The position numbers and the translations under genes are program-made. A stretch of DNA of 64,000 bases from assembly GCA_030068075.1 (NCBI GenBank), contig CM057834.1:97171119-97235118 (forward strand). The letters are read 5' to 3'. The stretch comes from Paguma larvata (Eukaryota; Chordata; Mammalia; Carnivora; Viverridae). Below are positions 35,701 through 45,209 of this stretch, one piece after another (position 1 is the stretch's first letter; every line of letters starts with the position of its first letter). Below the pieces are notes generated by a model. It made no database searches and had not been told where the DNA came from. It was given only the letters and a program-made list of their open reading frames with translations.

Positions 35701-38700
35701 TCTACCTTAGCCATGCTTGAGTTCCTCGTAAGCTGAGCTGTGTCTGAGAGAGGAGGTAGGGCGCAGGGCCCCAGGATTGTTCAACAAGTGTGTATAATTA
35801 GGAAGCCTGGCAGTGAACTTAGTACATATGTAATATATACACGGTATACGCACTGATAACCTCTGCGTACACTTACTGCCGTGTCGGTCCCAGCCTATCC
35901 GTGGTGCGGCTCTCAGCGAGGAAGCCTGAGGCGCTCGCCCAGCCCCTACTCGGAGACCGCGCCACGGGCGCTTACCCACCGGGCCTACCCCTTGTGGTTT
36001 TTCTGTCATAGGATGCGTGTCAGCAAAAGCCACCAGGGAACTCGGAGGGACGGATTTATTGCTCACGGGCCCCGCGGGACGCACAGCAGGCCTGAGGGGC
36101 ACACGGTGTGGCCGCAGGTCCAGAGGGAAAGGGGAACAATGTGCCGACACGGGGCTCTGCTTTTATTCGACTCAAGGGCGGGGTGTCTGGCTTCGTCGGG
36201 TTCACTCTTTCCTGGGGAATCGAAAGCCTCGGAGCGGGAATTGGGGCCCAGGAAGGGAGAAGCGGGGGTGCCCAAGCGGCCACTTACCTAAACCTAAGTC
36301 ACTCTGGGCCTTCTGAAAGACGGACATTCGTGGGTCAGGCGGGATTCCTGGTCGCCGTGGCGTGCACCCGGCAGCGTGTTTATCTGAGGCGGATGTCTTC
36401 GGCGCGGTGATCAGAAGCTCAGAGCCAGGCACTTAGGCTGCGTGGCCGTATATGCGTGTGTACGTATGACGGTGATGATGGTAGTCGTATGCACTTTCAA
36501 AGTTAGATACTAAACAAAAACAGTGTCAACAGGGAGACTCTTCCCCCGGGAGGCGTTTGAGGTTGTGCTGTCAAGAATGCTGGAAAAGCCGCTAGCCCTT
36601 GCGGGCGGCCTGGCCTGACCCAGCGTTTGCTCCCAGCAGGCAAAGCCGAAGAGAAGACGGGAGGCAGGGCCCAGTTGCCCTGGAGAGAAGTGTACTCGGA
36701 AATCCCGGGCCGGCCTGGCCCCCTGGGCAGTGCTGGAGGAGGTAGGGGTGGGGCGAGCCGTTGGGGAAGGGAGCTCCCCCCCAACCCAGGCCAGCAGCTC
36801 TACACAGTCCTCGGCCCCCGGCCAGGCTGTACGCGCCTTCCCCACTGCTCAGTGGGCCTAGTGGGGAACGGCAGTGTGGGCTGGGCACGGACCAGCTTCC
36901 CATGGCCCGCAGGGCGCCCCCAGTTGTTCCTGAAGAGCCCCACGGGGGAGGGGGGAAGGGAGGGAGGGGGCCCGCCGATCTCTGCCCTCTCCATCTGCTC
37001 TCTCCGGCCGCCGCCTCATGGTGGAGCTGGAGGTGCCAGGCCCTAGCCACAGAGGACTCCAGAACCGATCCAGCCCGCCCTCATCGCACGTGCCCCAGCG
37101 GGCCATTCAGCAGAGCTGGGCTCCCTGACAGGCCGCGTGTATCATTTAACCATTGTTTGCAGGTTGCAGGTTGAGATGTTTTTAGGCCGTGTCCAGAGAA
37201 TCCGCGTGTCGCCAGGGCTCCTGCAAAATGATTTGTGTCCCCACCCTAGGTGCTCTGTGCTCTTTCTGCAGGGGCAGCTGTGAACCCCGGGCCTGCCCCT
37301 CAGCTGGAGAAAAGGCCCGGGCCGGTGCCCTGCCAGCCCCTCGGATCGGCCCAGGGGCCCCTGTCCTGGAAGCCCGGGGTCCGTGAGGAGTCCAGGGGCC
37401 TGGGGCCTGGAAACGGAAGAGCGAGCGTTGCAGGTGAGCGGGTGGCGTCCCCGTCCCCCCACGGCGTCAGGAGCCCTGCAGGCGCGGGGCTGGGCAGGGG
37501 GTCCGCGTCCGCGGTGGCCACCTGCCTGCCCTGCTGCTCGGCTCCTTCCCGCGGGGCAGGCTGGCCAAGAGCTCGGGAAAAGCTTTTCCGTAGCACCCTT
37601 CCAGGCTCGTTTGGGTCGTTTAGGAAGAGTCTCACCTTGGTCTCCAGGTTGCTTGTTTCATTTCAGCGTTTTCTAACAGAAATAGCCGGCTTTTTCATAA
37701 AAGCGCTCAGATACTTTTTAGAGGCAAGAGTACTGAGTAAATGATGCTGAAGAGTCAAAGCTTGGAGTTCGAGGAGACTTTACAGAGAGACGTGGAAACT
37801 GAGGCCCAGGAATGTTGTGTGATCTGACCAAGGGTTCCCAAGAGATGGGGTTCTGCCTCACACCTGACCTTGAGGAAGCTCCTCCCCATACATGTTAGAG
37901 GCACGTGAGGGAGGGCCTGGCGCTCGGTCTCACTGGAGGGTGTGCGCCGACACCCTCACACCAGCACCCCGGTTGGGGGTCCATCGCCGGCTCGCAGGCG
38001 CAGCTGTTTTAAGAGCACCGAGCTGGCCTGAGGTTGCCGGGCCCACGGCCTCTCTCTCGGAGAGAAGTGTACCTGCCGCAGCGGCGACATCCCAGCCCTC
38101 AGCTTAGATCCTTCCCGAAGCACCTGACCGGGCAGCCCACAGGTCACTTCCGCCTCTGTTTGGAGCCTGGATGTGCTAACGAGGGGGCAGGGCCGGGGGG
38201 GTGGGGCTTGGGCAGATAAGTGGGGGAAAGCGGGCCTGCCCCACCAGTCCCGGGTGGTAACAGGGCTTTCTGAGGAGGTTTGCCTGGGGTGGAGACCCGT
38301 TCCAAGGGGCCTTAGGGTGAAGGATTAGCTGATGGCTTTTTTAAAGTAATTTACGATCTAAAGTCCTATGACTCCGACGTGGAGGGTGAAGGTCGGGACG
38401 GATGTGCTGACGGCCAGCAGCACTGGGGACCGCCACAGTCCCCTGGTCCCCCCTCCCCAGAGGCGACCGTGCCCCAGGCTGGTCTGACCCTCCTGGCCCC
38501 TCCCTCTTCCAGATGCAGTCCGTGGCCTTGGCCTCATGCTCTCTGCTGAGGTGTCTCTAGGCCCCTCCCACTGACGCACCAGGGCAGGGTTAGGTGGTCT
38601 GGGGTGCCGTTTGCTCTCACATGTGGCACAAAGAACCTTTTCCCAGCAGGTGGGAAGGCCACTGTCCTAAGAAAGCTGGAGACCCAGTCTGTGGTTTCCG

Positions 38701-39819
38701 CAGTACATGAGTCTGGGGGGCAGCCAGGAGATGAGCTACCTTCGATGGCATGAGCACGGGCATTGATGCTCTCAAGCCTGAGTCACTTCTGTCCCGTCTA
38801 AAGCCTGGCCTTAGCGAATGGGGAGGTTGCGCCCTGGGGGGAGAGAAAGGTTCTGGCAGCCTGCGAACTCTCTGTCCCTGCTCTGGTTTTTAGCCAGGAC
38901 CCAGGGGAAGCCACTTCCCAGAGGCCTGCCTGAGCCACCCCCCGTGGCTGCCATCCCTCCGGCTTTGCCGCAGGCGCCCCCACAGCCGTGCCCCTGCGGA
39001 AGCTCTCTGCAGCAGGAGCTCCGCAGCCTCGGCGCCGCCCTCTCGGAGAAGCTGGATCGGCTCGCCGCGGCCCTGGCGGGCCTGTCTCAGGAAGTAGCCA
39101 CCATGAGGACGCAGGTGGATCGGCTGGGGAGGCGTCCTCGGGGCCCTGGGCCAAAGTGCCAGGCTTCCTGGCCGTGGGCCCTCTCCCGGGGACCTCGCTG
39201 GGCCGGTGGCCCTGCTCACAGACACCTGCCCTACGGGAGACAGAAGGGCCCCGCCAGGCCGAAACCAAAGATCCTGCGTGCTCAGGCGGAAGGCTGCAGG
39301 GCCGGTGACGCCTCAGGCCTCTCCTGCAGAAGATTCCGCCTGGTACCTCAGCTGCCTCCGGATGCCCCCACAGCAGAACCTTCTGGGCCCGACTCCAGCC
39401 CTTCCCGGCAGCCGCTGTCCTCAGCATGCAGCTGCCGCGCCGTGGTGACTGCACCTGCCTCCCTGGGACACACCGGGGCTCTGCAGAGTCCCCCCAGCTC
39501 CTCAGTGCCTACCGCCGTACCCCCGCAGGGGGCTTGTCCTACAGCCAGCGTGGATGCGGAGCTGCTGTGTGCGGCAGCTGTCCCGCCTGGAACCTGGGGC
39601 CGGCCCAAGGACCCCAACAGCCTGATGGTGGGGGTCCAGAGGGCCCTCGAGGAGGAACTGTGGGGTGGGGCATGTAGGGCCCTGAGGTGGGGGGCCCCTA
39701 GCCACCTTCAACATCAGCTCAGCCCTGCTGAAGGCGGCCCGACCCTGGCTGCTTCCCCCGGGCGCTGTCCCGCCCCCTCTCCCTGCTCCAGCCCGGCCTT
39801 CCCCACCTCTGGGCCGTGA
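17720..39819 (+). CDS. KRBA1: KRBA1, KRAB-A domain-containing protein 1 (17 coding exons)
   Basis: The coding exons are 17720-17731, 25169-25295, 25662-25781, 26441-26581, 27221-27379, 28225-28356, 28570-28752, 29624-29764, 30389-30604, 31102-31275, 31677-31850, 33711-33863, 34276-34458, 35221-35415, 35504-35635, 37272-37433 and 38894-39819. All junctions are GT-AG. Intron 1 is phase 0 and all others are phase 1. The total is 3,330 nt, about 1,109 residues, with no internal stop. Residues 5-47 form a KRAB-A box. Eight copies of a repeat typified by [12 protein letters not shown] follow between residues about 90 and 665, in low-complexity Pro/Ser/Gly-rich linkers. Residues about 839-879 look like a coiled coil. 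There is no C2H2 zinc finger and no KRAB-B box. Identity rests on recalled similarity to human KRBA1 along the whole length. KRAB-A boxes usually recruit TRIM28 for repression, but the molecular role of KRBA1 is poorly known. The first canonical AATAAA downstream is at 41890, so the 3' end is not settled. Confidence 0.93.
19500..19760 (-). mobile_element. MIR SINE
   Basis: Reverse-orientation MIR landmarks: AGTCTTCACAACGTCCCTAG, CCCGATTTTATAAATGAG and GGTTAAGTAGCTTGGCAAGG. Confidence 0.75.
20070..20175 (+). mobile_element. MER5-like hAT fragment
   Basis: CAGAATCACAGGAGGTGTG, AATGTAGATTTCTGGGC and TGATTCAGTAAATC resemble the MER5A non-autonomous DNA transposon. Confidence 0.55.
20340..20386 (+). 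repeat. 18-bp tandem duplication
   Basis: The unit GGAGGACTGTCGCTCCCC occurs twice in tandem with a partial third copy, inside KRBA1 intron 1. Confidence 0.85.
21768..21985 (-). mobile_element. carnivoran SINE in KRBA1 intron 1
   Basis: GGCGCCTGGATGGCTCGGTC head, CT-rich middle and A/T-rich tail on minus. Related flanks TCAGTGTTCCTTTTAG and TCAGTATTACTTTTAA may be a diverged TSD. Confidence 0.9.
22684..22800 (+). mobile_element. short, older carnivoran SINE
   Basis: The tRNA-like head is followed directly by GGGGATGGAGTCTACTTTAA and an A tail, without the CT-rich segment. TGTCTACC occurs on both sides. Confidence 0.85.
24590..24975 (-). mobile_element. MLT1-like LTR (ERVL-MaLR)
   Basis: Reverse-strand landmarks of an old MaLR LTR, such as GCTGTAACAAAGGATTACAA, TTCTCTCGCGGTGCTGGAGG and CTGTTTCCAAATAGGG. 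It ends about 190 bp before the KRAB exon. Non-coding remnant. Confidence 0.6.
25169..25295 (+). CDS. KRBA1: KRBA1 coding exon 2, KRAB-A box
   Basis: This is a 127-nt exon, the usual size for a KRAB-A exon, with a CCCACAG acceptor and GTAAG donor. It encodes residues 5-46: [17 protein letters not shown], then [19 protein letters not shown]. The family positions read DL (residues 11-12), DEW (19-21) and MRE (36-38), where the consensus has DV, EEW and MLE. Confidence 0.95.
25662..25781 (+). CDS. KRBA1: KRBA1 coding exon 3
   Basis: 120 nt, phase 1 at both ends. Encodes [20 protein letters not shown] and a Gly-rich end. It is not a KRAB-B box. Confidence 0.88.
26441..26581 (+). CDS. KRBA1: KRBA1 coding exon 4
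   Basis: 141 nt, phase 1 at both ends. Encodes [20 protein letters not shown], which resembles the first member of the internal repeat series, then an acidic Ser/Glu stretch. Confidence 0.9.
27221..27379 (+). CDS. KRBA1: KRBA1 coding exon 5
   Basis: 159 nt. Encodes [12 protein letters not shown], a repeat copy, followed by an eight-serine run. The acceptor is CAG repeated three times (AG ending at 27220, 27223 and 27226), so the exon start could move by one or two codons without changing frame. Confidence 0.88.
28225..28356 (+). CDS. KRBA1: KRBA1 coding exon 6
   Basis: 132 nt, phase 1 at both ends. Encodes a basic linker ([15 protein letters not shown], then [11 protein letters not shown]) that could contain a nuclear localisation signal. 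Confidence 0.85.
28570..28752 (+). CDS. KRBA1: KRBA1 coding exon 7
   Basis: 183 nt. Encodes [18 protein letters not shown], one of the best-preserved repeat copies, then a Pro-rich linker ending GSPPWG. Confidence 0.92.
29120..29235 (+). mobile_element. MIR fragment
   Basis: TGGCTTCCCCGTCTGTAAAA, GGGGATAGTTGTTCCCACC and a gap-free run of MIR-like bases, in KRBA1 intron 7. Confidence 0.6.
29624..29764 (+). CDS. KRBA1: KRBA1 coding exon 8
   Basis: 141 nt. Encodes VKTEA, a form matching a SUMO consensus (V-K-x-E), then the repeat copy [15 protein letters not shown]. An earlier GT at 29723 is a weaker alternative donor. Confidence 0.9.
30389..30604 (+). CDS. KRBA1: KRBA1 coding exon 9
   Basis: 216 nt. 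Encodes a Pro/Gly-rich stretch with [10 protein letters not shown] in the middle. This exon carries no clear repeat copy. Confidence 0.87.
31102..31275 (+). CDS. KRBA1: KRBA1 coding exon 10
   Basis: 174 nt. Encodes [18 protein letters not shown], a repeat copy, then a Pro-rich linker ending RRSHSE. Confidence 0.91.
31677..31850 (+). CDS. KRBA1: KRBA1 coding exon 11
   Basis: 174 nt. Encodes [11 protein letters not shown], a degenerate repeat copy that has lost the central cysteine and the CLKE part, then [17 protein letters not shown]. Confidence 0.88.
31851..33710 (+). other. KRBA1: KRBA1 intron 11
   Basis: A 1.86-kb intron with no supported exon. The stretch at about 32590-32900 weakly resembles the 3' part of an ancient L1, but this is not firm. 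Confidence 0.6.
33711..33863 (+). CDS. KRBA1: KRBA1 coding exon 12
   Basis: 153 nt. Encodes [19 protein letters not shown], a well-preserved repeat copy. Intron 11 before it (about 1.86 kb) is the longest after intron 1 apart from intron 1 itself. Confidence 0.91.
34276..34458 (+). CDS. KRBA1: KRBA1 coding exon 13
   Basis: 183 nt. Encodes residues about 578-638, including [19 protein letters not shown]. There is no repeat copy here. Match to recalled human KRBA1 runs across the exon. Confidence 0.87.
35221..35415 (+). CDS. KRBA1: KRBA1 coding exon 14
   Basis: 195 nt. Encodes [18 protein letters not shown], the last repeat copy, then a short-unit tandem coding tract giving [12 protein letters not shown] and a serine run (about 35312-35385). 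Confidence 0.91.
35312..35385 (+). repeat. GC-rich coding short tandem repeat in KRBA1 exon 14
   Basis: Tandem GGCCCC units run into AGCTCC-like units and encode [12 protein letters not shown] then a serine run. Such tracts often vary in length between individuals or species. Confidence 0.8.
35504..35635 (+). CDS. KRBA1: KRBA1 coding exon 15
   Basis: 132 nt. Encodes [20 protein letters not shown] and a Pro/Gly/Arg-rich end. Phase 1 at both ends. Confidence 0.87.
36640..36741 (+). other. candidate cassette exon of KRBA1
   Basis: A 102-nt segment in intron 15 sits between CCCAGCAG and GGTAGGGG. It has no stop in the required phase, and would add 34 residues ([20 protein letters not shown] at its start) without shifting the frame. 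I do not recall an equivalent in human KRBA1, so it may be species-specific, alternative or a chance open segment. It is not counted in the 17-exon model. Confidence 0.4.
37272..37433 (+). CDS. KRBA1: KRBA1 coding exon 16
   Basis: 162 nt, TCTGCAG acceptor and GTGAGC donor. Encodes [15 protein letters not shown] and [15 protein letters not shown]. Phase 1 at both ends. Confidence 0.87.
37770..37885 (-). mobile_element. MIR fragment
   Basis: GTGGAAACTGAGGCCCAGGA and TGATCTGACCAAGG match reversed MIR, in KRBA1 intron 16. Confidence 0.6.
38894..39819 (+). CDS. KRBA1: KRBA1 coding exon 17 (last coding exon)
   Basis: The exon starts after GGTTTTTAG and stays open to the TGA at 39817-39819, giving 308 residues. 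[27 protein letters not shown] and [15 protein letters not shown] form a heptad-like helix, likely a coiled coil for self-association. A basic stretch ([14 protein letters not shown]) and a Pro/Ser-rich tail ending near [11 protein letters not shown] follow. A second acceptor four bases later (CCAG at 38897) would put the exon in the wrong frame. Confidence 0.9.
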
Positions 39820-41900
39820 GGGGCCGGGAGCTCGGCGTTGGCCCCCTCGTCCCTGACTCCAGGATGCTGCTTGCTCAGGGAGGCTGCTGTTTGGGGGGCA
39901 TTTCTCAGCCCGCCCGTGGCCTTCTTGGCTCAGGTTCATTCAGATGTTGCTTCCCCGACTTGTCCTTCCCACTGGATCTGTCCTGGCGCGTAGGTGGGAG
40001 GCGCGCATGCTCACACGTGCACAGCGCGCCTGCCGGGGGGCCACGAGGGCCTCTCTTCCTGGCACCTGCCCTTCCTGATCTCGTCACTAAGCAGGGCTTG
40101 GCTCCTGCTTTCCTGGTGAAGACGGGCATCGGTTTCATTCGGAGAGAACCCCCGCGGTTTCAGCTGGGTCTGCCCATGTGGAGTCTGACAAGAAGTGGGG
40201 TGCTGAGGGAAAGGCCCTTGGCTCCCGGGAAAGGGGCCCAGCGGGGCTGGACCAGCGCTGCCATCGGGTATGTTACCAGTACACGTACCCTGTCGGCTCA
40301 GCTCCTGCCTCTCCACGCTTCCAGAGAAGCCAGCAGTCTTCCGGGAGCCCGGAAAACCAACTGCGGAACGGAATTCCCACCTGACTCCTTTGAAGAGCGG
40401 CTCCCGGTCACCGGGCAGCTCAAACAACAGATGTTTACCCTGACAGCGTGGAGGTCGGAGTCCAAGGTCGGAGTGTGGCAGCGTCGGTTCCTGCCGAGGC
40501 AGCGAGGACCGTCTGCCCCGGGGCTGTCTCTCGGCTTGTCCGTGGTCATCTTCATGTTCACATGGCTTTCTCCCTGGGTGCATAAGTCCAGATTACCCCC
40601 TCATGTGAGGACGGCTGCTGCGTAGGACCAGGCCCACCCGAATGCCCTCACTGTGACTCATCACGTGCTTAGGTACTGGGAGCTAAGACGTCACCATGAA
40701 TTTGGGGGGCACAGTCCAAACCGTAATGTATAATGGGCTGAGTTAGTCTTCTTGAGTTCGTCTTGGGAGAAGAGAGTGTGACTAAGGTGTCTCTAGGCCA
40801 CCATGGCCTGCTCTGGGTGCCTCTCGGGTGGCGCTCGGTTGCGTATTGGGAGGCTTGGCCTATCACCCGCCTCCTGTCCTTCCCCAGGGTCAGATCTTTT
40901 TCCCTAGCCTTGTGTTCCCACTTTAGTCATTAGATTTGAAGAATGTTCGGGAACTGTGTGCACTCGATACCCAGGAAGGGCCGCCCAGCATGGACTGGCA
41001 TGGTCAGCTCTGCTGCCGGGAACAAGGTGCCAGTGCCGAGGGCCCAGCCATTCGGGGCCCAGAAGGGGCCGTGGCCCCGATGGCGGCACAGGCGATGCCT
41101 GGTCAGGGTCACCGGAACGCACACAGGCCTGGCCTGTGCTCTCGGCTACCCCTGTGGAAGCAGCAGGCTGCTAATATGGGACAAAAGGGAGGGGCTGGGG
41201 CTGACGGGCACCCCGGCAGGGTCCGGAGGGGAGGCAGGGAAGCATTCGGTGTTTTCAGGACTGGAATCAGTCCCAAGATGACCAGCTCAGAAGCTGATGT
41301 CTATAAGATCACGGAAGTAGGATGTTTGGAACACGCAGTCTCTTTGCATCTAGCCATACTCGGTAAGAGAATAAGGAACGGGAAAGTTACAGGCTTTCCA
41401 CTCAAAGGCCTCAGGAAGTGGAGTCTTTTTCAGGCTGCAGTGATGCTGGGCACGGCTCAGAGCCAGTAGAAACGGTGGGACAGGGATGAGGGGAGAGGGG
41501 CCTCCTCCCCTGGCCCCCTTCTCGGCAGCGGCCATGGAGGTGGTCTGCACCCACCTCTGTGTGGTATTTTAAGGTTTTATTTTGTGGACTTTACGAGTAT
41601 GAGCCGTCACACAGACCCTGCGCGGCAGGCACGAAGGAAACAGACAAGCTCAAAGGGCGTAAATGACCTTGCATTTATTTGCACTGCCTGTCCTTGGCAG
41701 AGCCTGCAAGAGCGCTGCACCGTGGCGGTACCCACGCCCTCCACCGCCGAGTGACACGTCCCAGCTTCACCTGCGCCACACACAAGGGTGCTCAGGGCGA
41801 GCCCAGTCTCCGTGGTCCAGATCCAATCCGATCATACAGGAAGTTCAAGGCTTTCTTTTTTTTTTTTTTTAAGAATGTGGAAAATGAGTAATAAAATGAA
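39820..41900 (+). other. KRBA1: KRBA1 3' region, extent unknown
   Basis: Sequence after the stop codon. No AATAAA or ATTAAA occurs until AATAAA at 41890-41895. Either the 3' untranslated region is about 2 kb long or a non-canonical signal is used earlier. An MLT1-like piece lies at 40560-40745. Confidence 0.4.
40560..40745 (-). mobile_element. MLT1-like LTR fragment
   Basis: CATGAATTTGGGGGGCACAG and TCCAAACCGTA match the end of reversed MLT1-type LTRs. Confidence 0.5.
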
Positions 41901-42529
41901 ATGGTGAGAAGCTCCCTGATTTGTGTGTTCGTCCCACAGGTCCACCGCCGCGCCAGCACAAAACCCTTCCACAGTTCCCCGAAAAACCTAGGATCAGTGC
42001 TTCTGAGAAAAATCTATGTGCGGGCCCCCGTGTGTGCGTCTCCTCTGCCTGCTGCACGAGGAAACGTCTCTGGCAGAAGGAACTGAGGGCCTTTTGAACT
42101 CAGGGATTCCAGGGAGCTGGCGGGGGTGGGGGACAGAGAAGAATCTAGTTCTGCCCGCCCCCACCATGAGAAGTAGTCCCGCGGATGGTTCCTAACTAAC
42201 CTGAGTGCACACCGCCCGCACCCCGAGCTCATTCCAGGGGTCCCTCCAAGTGTTTTCTCCGTTGCTGTCACCGGCCTGAGGCCACTGGAAGGCAGGAGAG
42301 AGGGAAGGGGCTTAACCTTCCAGCCTGAGCGGGCTCCCCGCAGCCTCCAGGGTGGCCTGGGGGCCAGCGGCAGGGCCCCCTCCCCATGGGTGTGGGTGCC
42401 CGTCGCATCCCCTGATGTCACCACTCCTGGAGGAGCTTGGCACACCGGCGGGCCAGATTTATTCTCCGAATTTTCGTGTCTTTCTGTTTCAGATGTGGCT
42501 TCTGTAAAGAGCCCACGGTCGGATTTTGT
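41901..42529. other. intergenic, no gene seen
   Basis: Moderately GC-rich with no recognised repeat or exon. Confidence 0.45.
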
Positions 42530-42725
42530 AAAAAGTTTTTATTTTACTGAGAGAGGGAGAGAGAAAGAGAGAAAGGGTGGGTGTGGGGGAGGGGCAGAAA
42601 GAGAAAATGCCAACCAGACCCTGTACCGTTTGCTCAGACCCGAAGCGGGGCTGGAACTCACCAACCCTGAGATCATGACCTGAGCTGAAGGCGGATACTT
42701 AACAGACTGGGCCACCCTGGCGCCC
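42530..42725 (-). mobile_element. carnivoran SINE
   Basis: A full-length but diverged minus-strand copy, with GGCGCCAGGGTGGCCCAGTC head and GATCTCAGGG box. Confidence 0.9.
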
Positions 42726-42959
42726 TGATTTTTTTTTTTAAATCCAGCTTGACAAACTCTGTCATTTACTTGGAGCCCTTCATCCATTTGTGTGTAATAG
42801 AAGTATGACAGATTTAGGTTTGAATATATAGCCATCTTATTTTGTGCTTTTGTTTGCCTCATTTGTTCTGGGTTCACCCCCTGCCTTCTCTCCTGCCTTG
42901 TTTTTAATTGACAATGCTGTGGGTTTCGCTTGTTTTTAATCATTTCATTTCTTCTCCAC

Positions 42960-44000
42960 TGGCCCCAGCGTTTAAAGAACTAAGAGGAAAAGCATCCAAA
43001 TTTACAATCCTAGCTGGGAGTTTTTAGCATGCCTTTTCCAGAAATTGATAGAATAAATCAGGAAAGATCTAGATTTGAACAAGCCAACGAATAAGATTGG
43101 CTTAACTGATGAATATATAGACCGCTGCACCATAGGACTCGGTGTATACATTCTGGTCAAGCATACACAAACATTTACAAAAGTGAGCAGATACTAAGCC
43201 CTAGAGCAGATTTAAACCAAGTTAAAAGTTCTCAGATTATACAGAACATATTCTCTGACCAAACTACTTTCAAAAATATTTTATTGCTTCCATACTAGAA
43301 GCAATTTTTTAAGTGAGAAATTCTTATATATTCAAAAAACAAGCATTCATGCTCCTAAACAACCCATGTGTCAAAGAATAATAAATATCTTGAACCGAAG
43401 TCTAAGTAACACATATCAAAACTTGTAGAACGGGGCCGCCTGGGTGGCTCAGTCGATTAAGCATCTGACTTCTGCTCAGGTCATGATCTCGAGATTCCTG
43501 AGTTCCAGCCCCACAGCGGGCTCTGTGCTGACAGCTCCGAGTCTGGAACCTGCTTCAGAGTCTTTGTCTCCCTCGCTCTCTGCCCCTCGCCCACTCTGTC
43601 TCTTTCTCTCAAAAATAAATAAACATTAAATTAAAAAAAGAAAAAAGAAAAACCTGTAGGACAAAGCTAAATCAGTGCTTAGAAATGTGAAGGCATACAT
43701 GGTTATGTGAAAAAGGAAAGGCTGAGAATTTACAAGGAGGTACAAAGAGGATAGTAAAAATAAGAAGTTAGTGCATATAACAGAACCCAATCAGGAAAGC
43801 CAAAAATTGTTTAACAAAACTAATAAAATGGACCAGCTTGTAATTTATCAATTAAAAAAAAGAAGGCACAATGACCAATCTCAGAAATGAAGAAAGCGAC
43901 ATCACTAGACGCTGCTACAGACAAAAAAAAAAAAAAATTTCAAGCAACATTTTGCCAAAATTTTGAAAATTCAATTAAAATACACAACTCCTACAGGACT
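42960..44000 (+). mobile_element. ancient L1/HAL1 element, interrupted by a SINE
   Basis: Old L1/HAL1 landmarks (AACATATTCTCTGACCAAAC, AACAACCCATGTGTCAAAGA, GAACCCAATCAGGAAAGCC). Frames are broken. A SINE splits it at 43432. Confidence 0.65.
43432..43648 (+). mobile_element. felid-type SINE with TSD
   Basis: A complete element with a 12/14 TSD, AAAACTTGTAGAAC at 43418-43431 and AAAACCTGTAGGAC at 43649-43662. Confidence 0.94.
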
Positions 44001-44005
44001 ACAAC

Positions 44006-44130
44006 AGAGTGCGAGTGAGAGAGGGGCAGAGAGAGAGGAGACACAGAACCTGAAGCAGGCTCCAGGCTCTGAGCTGTCAGCACAGAATCTGATGTGGGGC
44101 TCAAACTCCGGAACCAGGAGATCGCGGTCA
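44006..44130 (-). mobile_element. partial SINE lacking the tRNA head
   Basis: Only the middle and CT-rich part is present (GAAGCAGGCTCCAGGCTCTG, GCTGTCAGCACAGAATCTGA); the head is lost. Confidence 0.85.
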
Positions 44131-44289
44131 CGCCTTCTTACGGGAAAGAAGTTAGAGACTATTCCTTCCTAGTCCTGGAGACTCTGCCCGCCAGCAGATA
44201 CTGAGACACTCCACCTTTCCACTGTAAATCTGTGAAATGTCTCTGGCTTGGTGGTGATCTGGATGAGGTCTCCACGGTGATGGAGGACA

Positions 44290-44430
44290 AGACCCTAGAA
44301 CAGCTGTCCTCATCCCTGCGTGAACACTGGGATCACTCGGGAAGGGTTTAAAGCAATCTGGTGGGAGCTCACTTACACGCATTCTAGTTCTATTGGTCTG
44401 GAGTGGGGCCCAGCATTGGTATCTGTCTGT
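44290..44430 (+). mobile_element. MER5-like hAT fragment
   Basis: ACTGGGATCACTCGGGAAGG, TATTGGTCTGGAGTGGGGCC and CAGCATTGGTATCTGTC resemble MER5A. Confidence 0.6.
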
Positions 44431-45209
44431 CTACCTACCTGTCACCTATCAATCTATCAACTTTCAGGCTGTTGCCAGCAGAAAAGAAGGCTCTTCTAGT
44501 CTGGGATGCCTTTCACTATCGACCAAACCGCAGGGACCGATCAGACCCAGGCAGGGCTGCCGGAAGGGGCGTCTCCGCAATTCGGGCCTCCGAGGGTCCA
44601 GCTGGGATCGGACGACAGAAGGAAGGGGCTTGGGTTCCCGGGCCTCGGCGCCACCTGCAGGGAAGGACGAGTACTCACAGCTGGTGGGCAGCGCTGGCCC
44701 CGAAAGGAAAGCTCAGCACTGGGGATTGGCCCCTTGGCTCCTGAACACAACTTTAGCGATCTCTTCGGAGCGTCCACTGTCCTACACAGGAGGCCATTCT
44801 GCGTGTTCCAGGCTCCTGCTGCCACCCTGCTGCGGGGGAGGGGGTGGTGTGGCAGCTCCTTCAGAGACTCCCCAGAGAGCACAGAACCAGGTGCTAGGCG
44901 GTGGGCTGGCATCCAGAGAGTCCCGTGAGCGGCCGCGGCCAGATACTCAGTGCACTGCGCTTGCGCAAGGACTTCTGTTCCAAACGGGCTGGGCTGTTCG
45001 CTGCTCCCGGGTAGCCTGAGCCCACGCAAGTGCCTTGCTGCTCCCCTCCAGAAGTATCCTTCCTCCTTGACTAAGTCCACTTTATTAGCAAAGGCCAAAG
45101 TTGAGACATGCACCGAGATCCCTGCACTCGGAATCTCGAGTGAGATTCCGGAAGTGAGAAAGTCCCTTCCGAACACAGCGACCGCTCGCATACGGTAATT
45201 ACTCCCCAT
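44431..45209. other. intergenic, no gene seen
   Basis: Overlapping frames of up to 222 codons on both strands, without a domain or splice support. Confidence 0.45.

Larger units (their letters stand above)
33492..35714 (-). other. 740-codon antisense open reading frame over KRBA1 exons 12-15
   Basis: A frame on the minus strand stays open for 740 codons across four KRBA1 coding exons and their introns. Its predicted product is Gly/Pro/Arg/Ala-rich, with a run of alternating Ala-Gly opposite the tandem tract of exon 14. No known domain is visible. High GC content lowers stop frequency, so chance is the most likely explanation. Confidence 0.2.

Noticed and set aside
35990..36440. Possible old LTR in KRBA1 intron 15
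   Set aside because: The resemblance is only a general impression and I could not tie it to any family.
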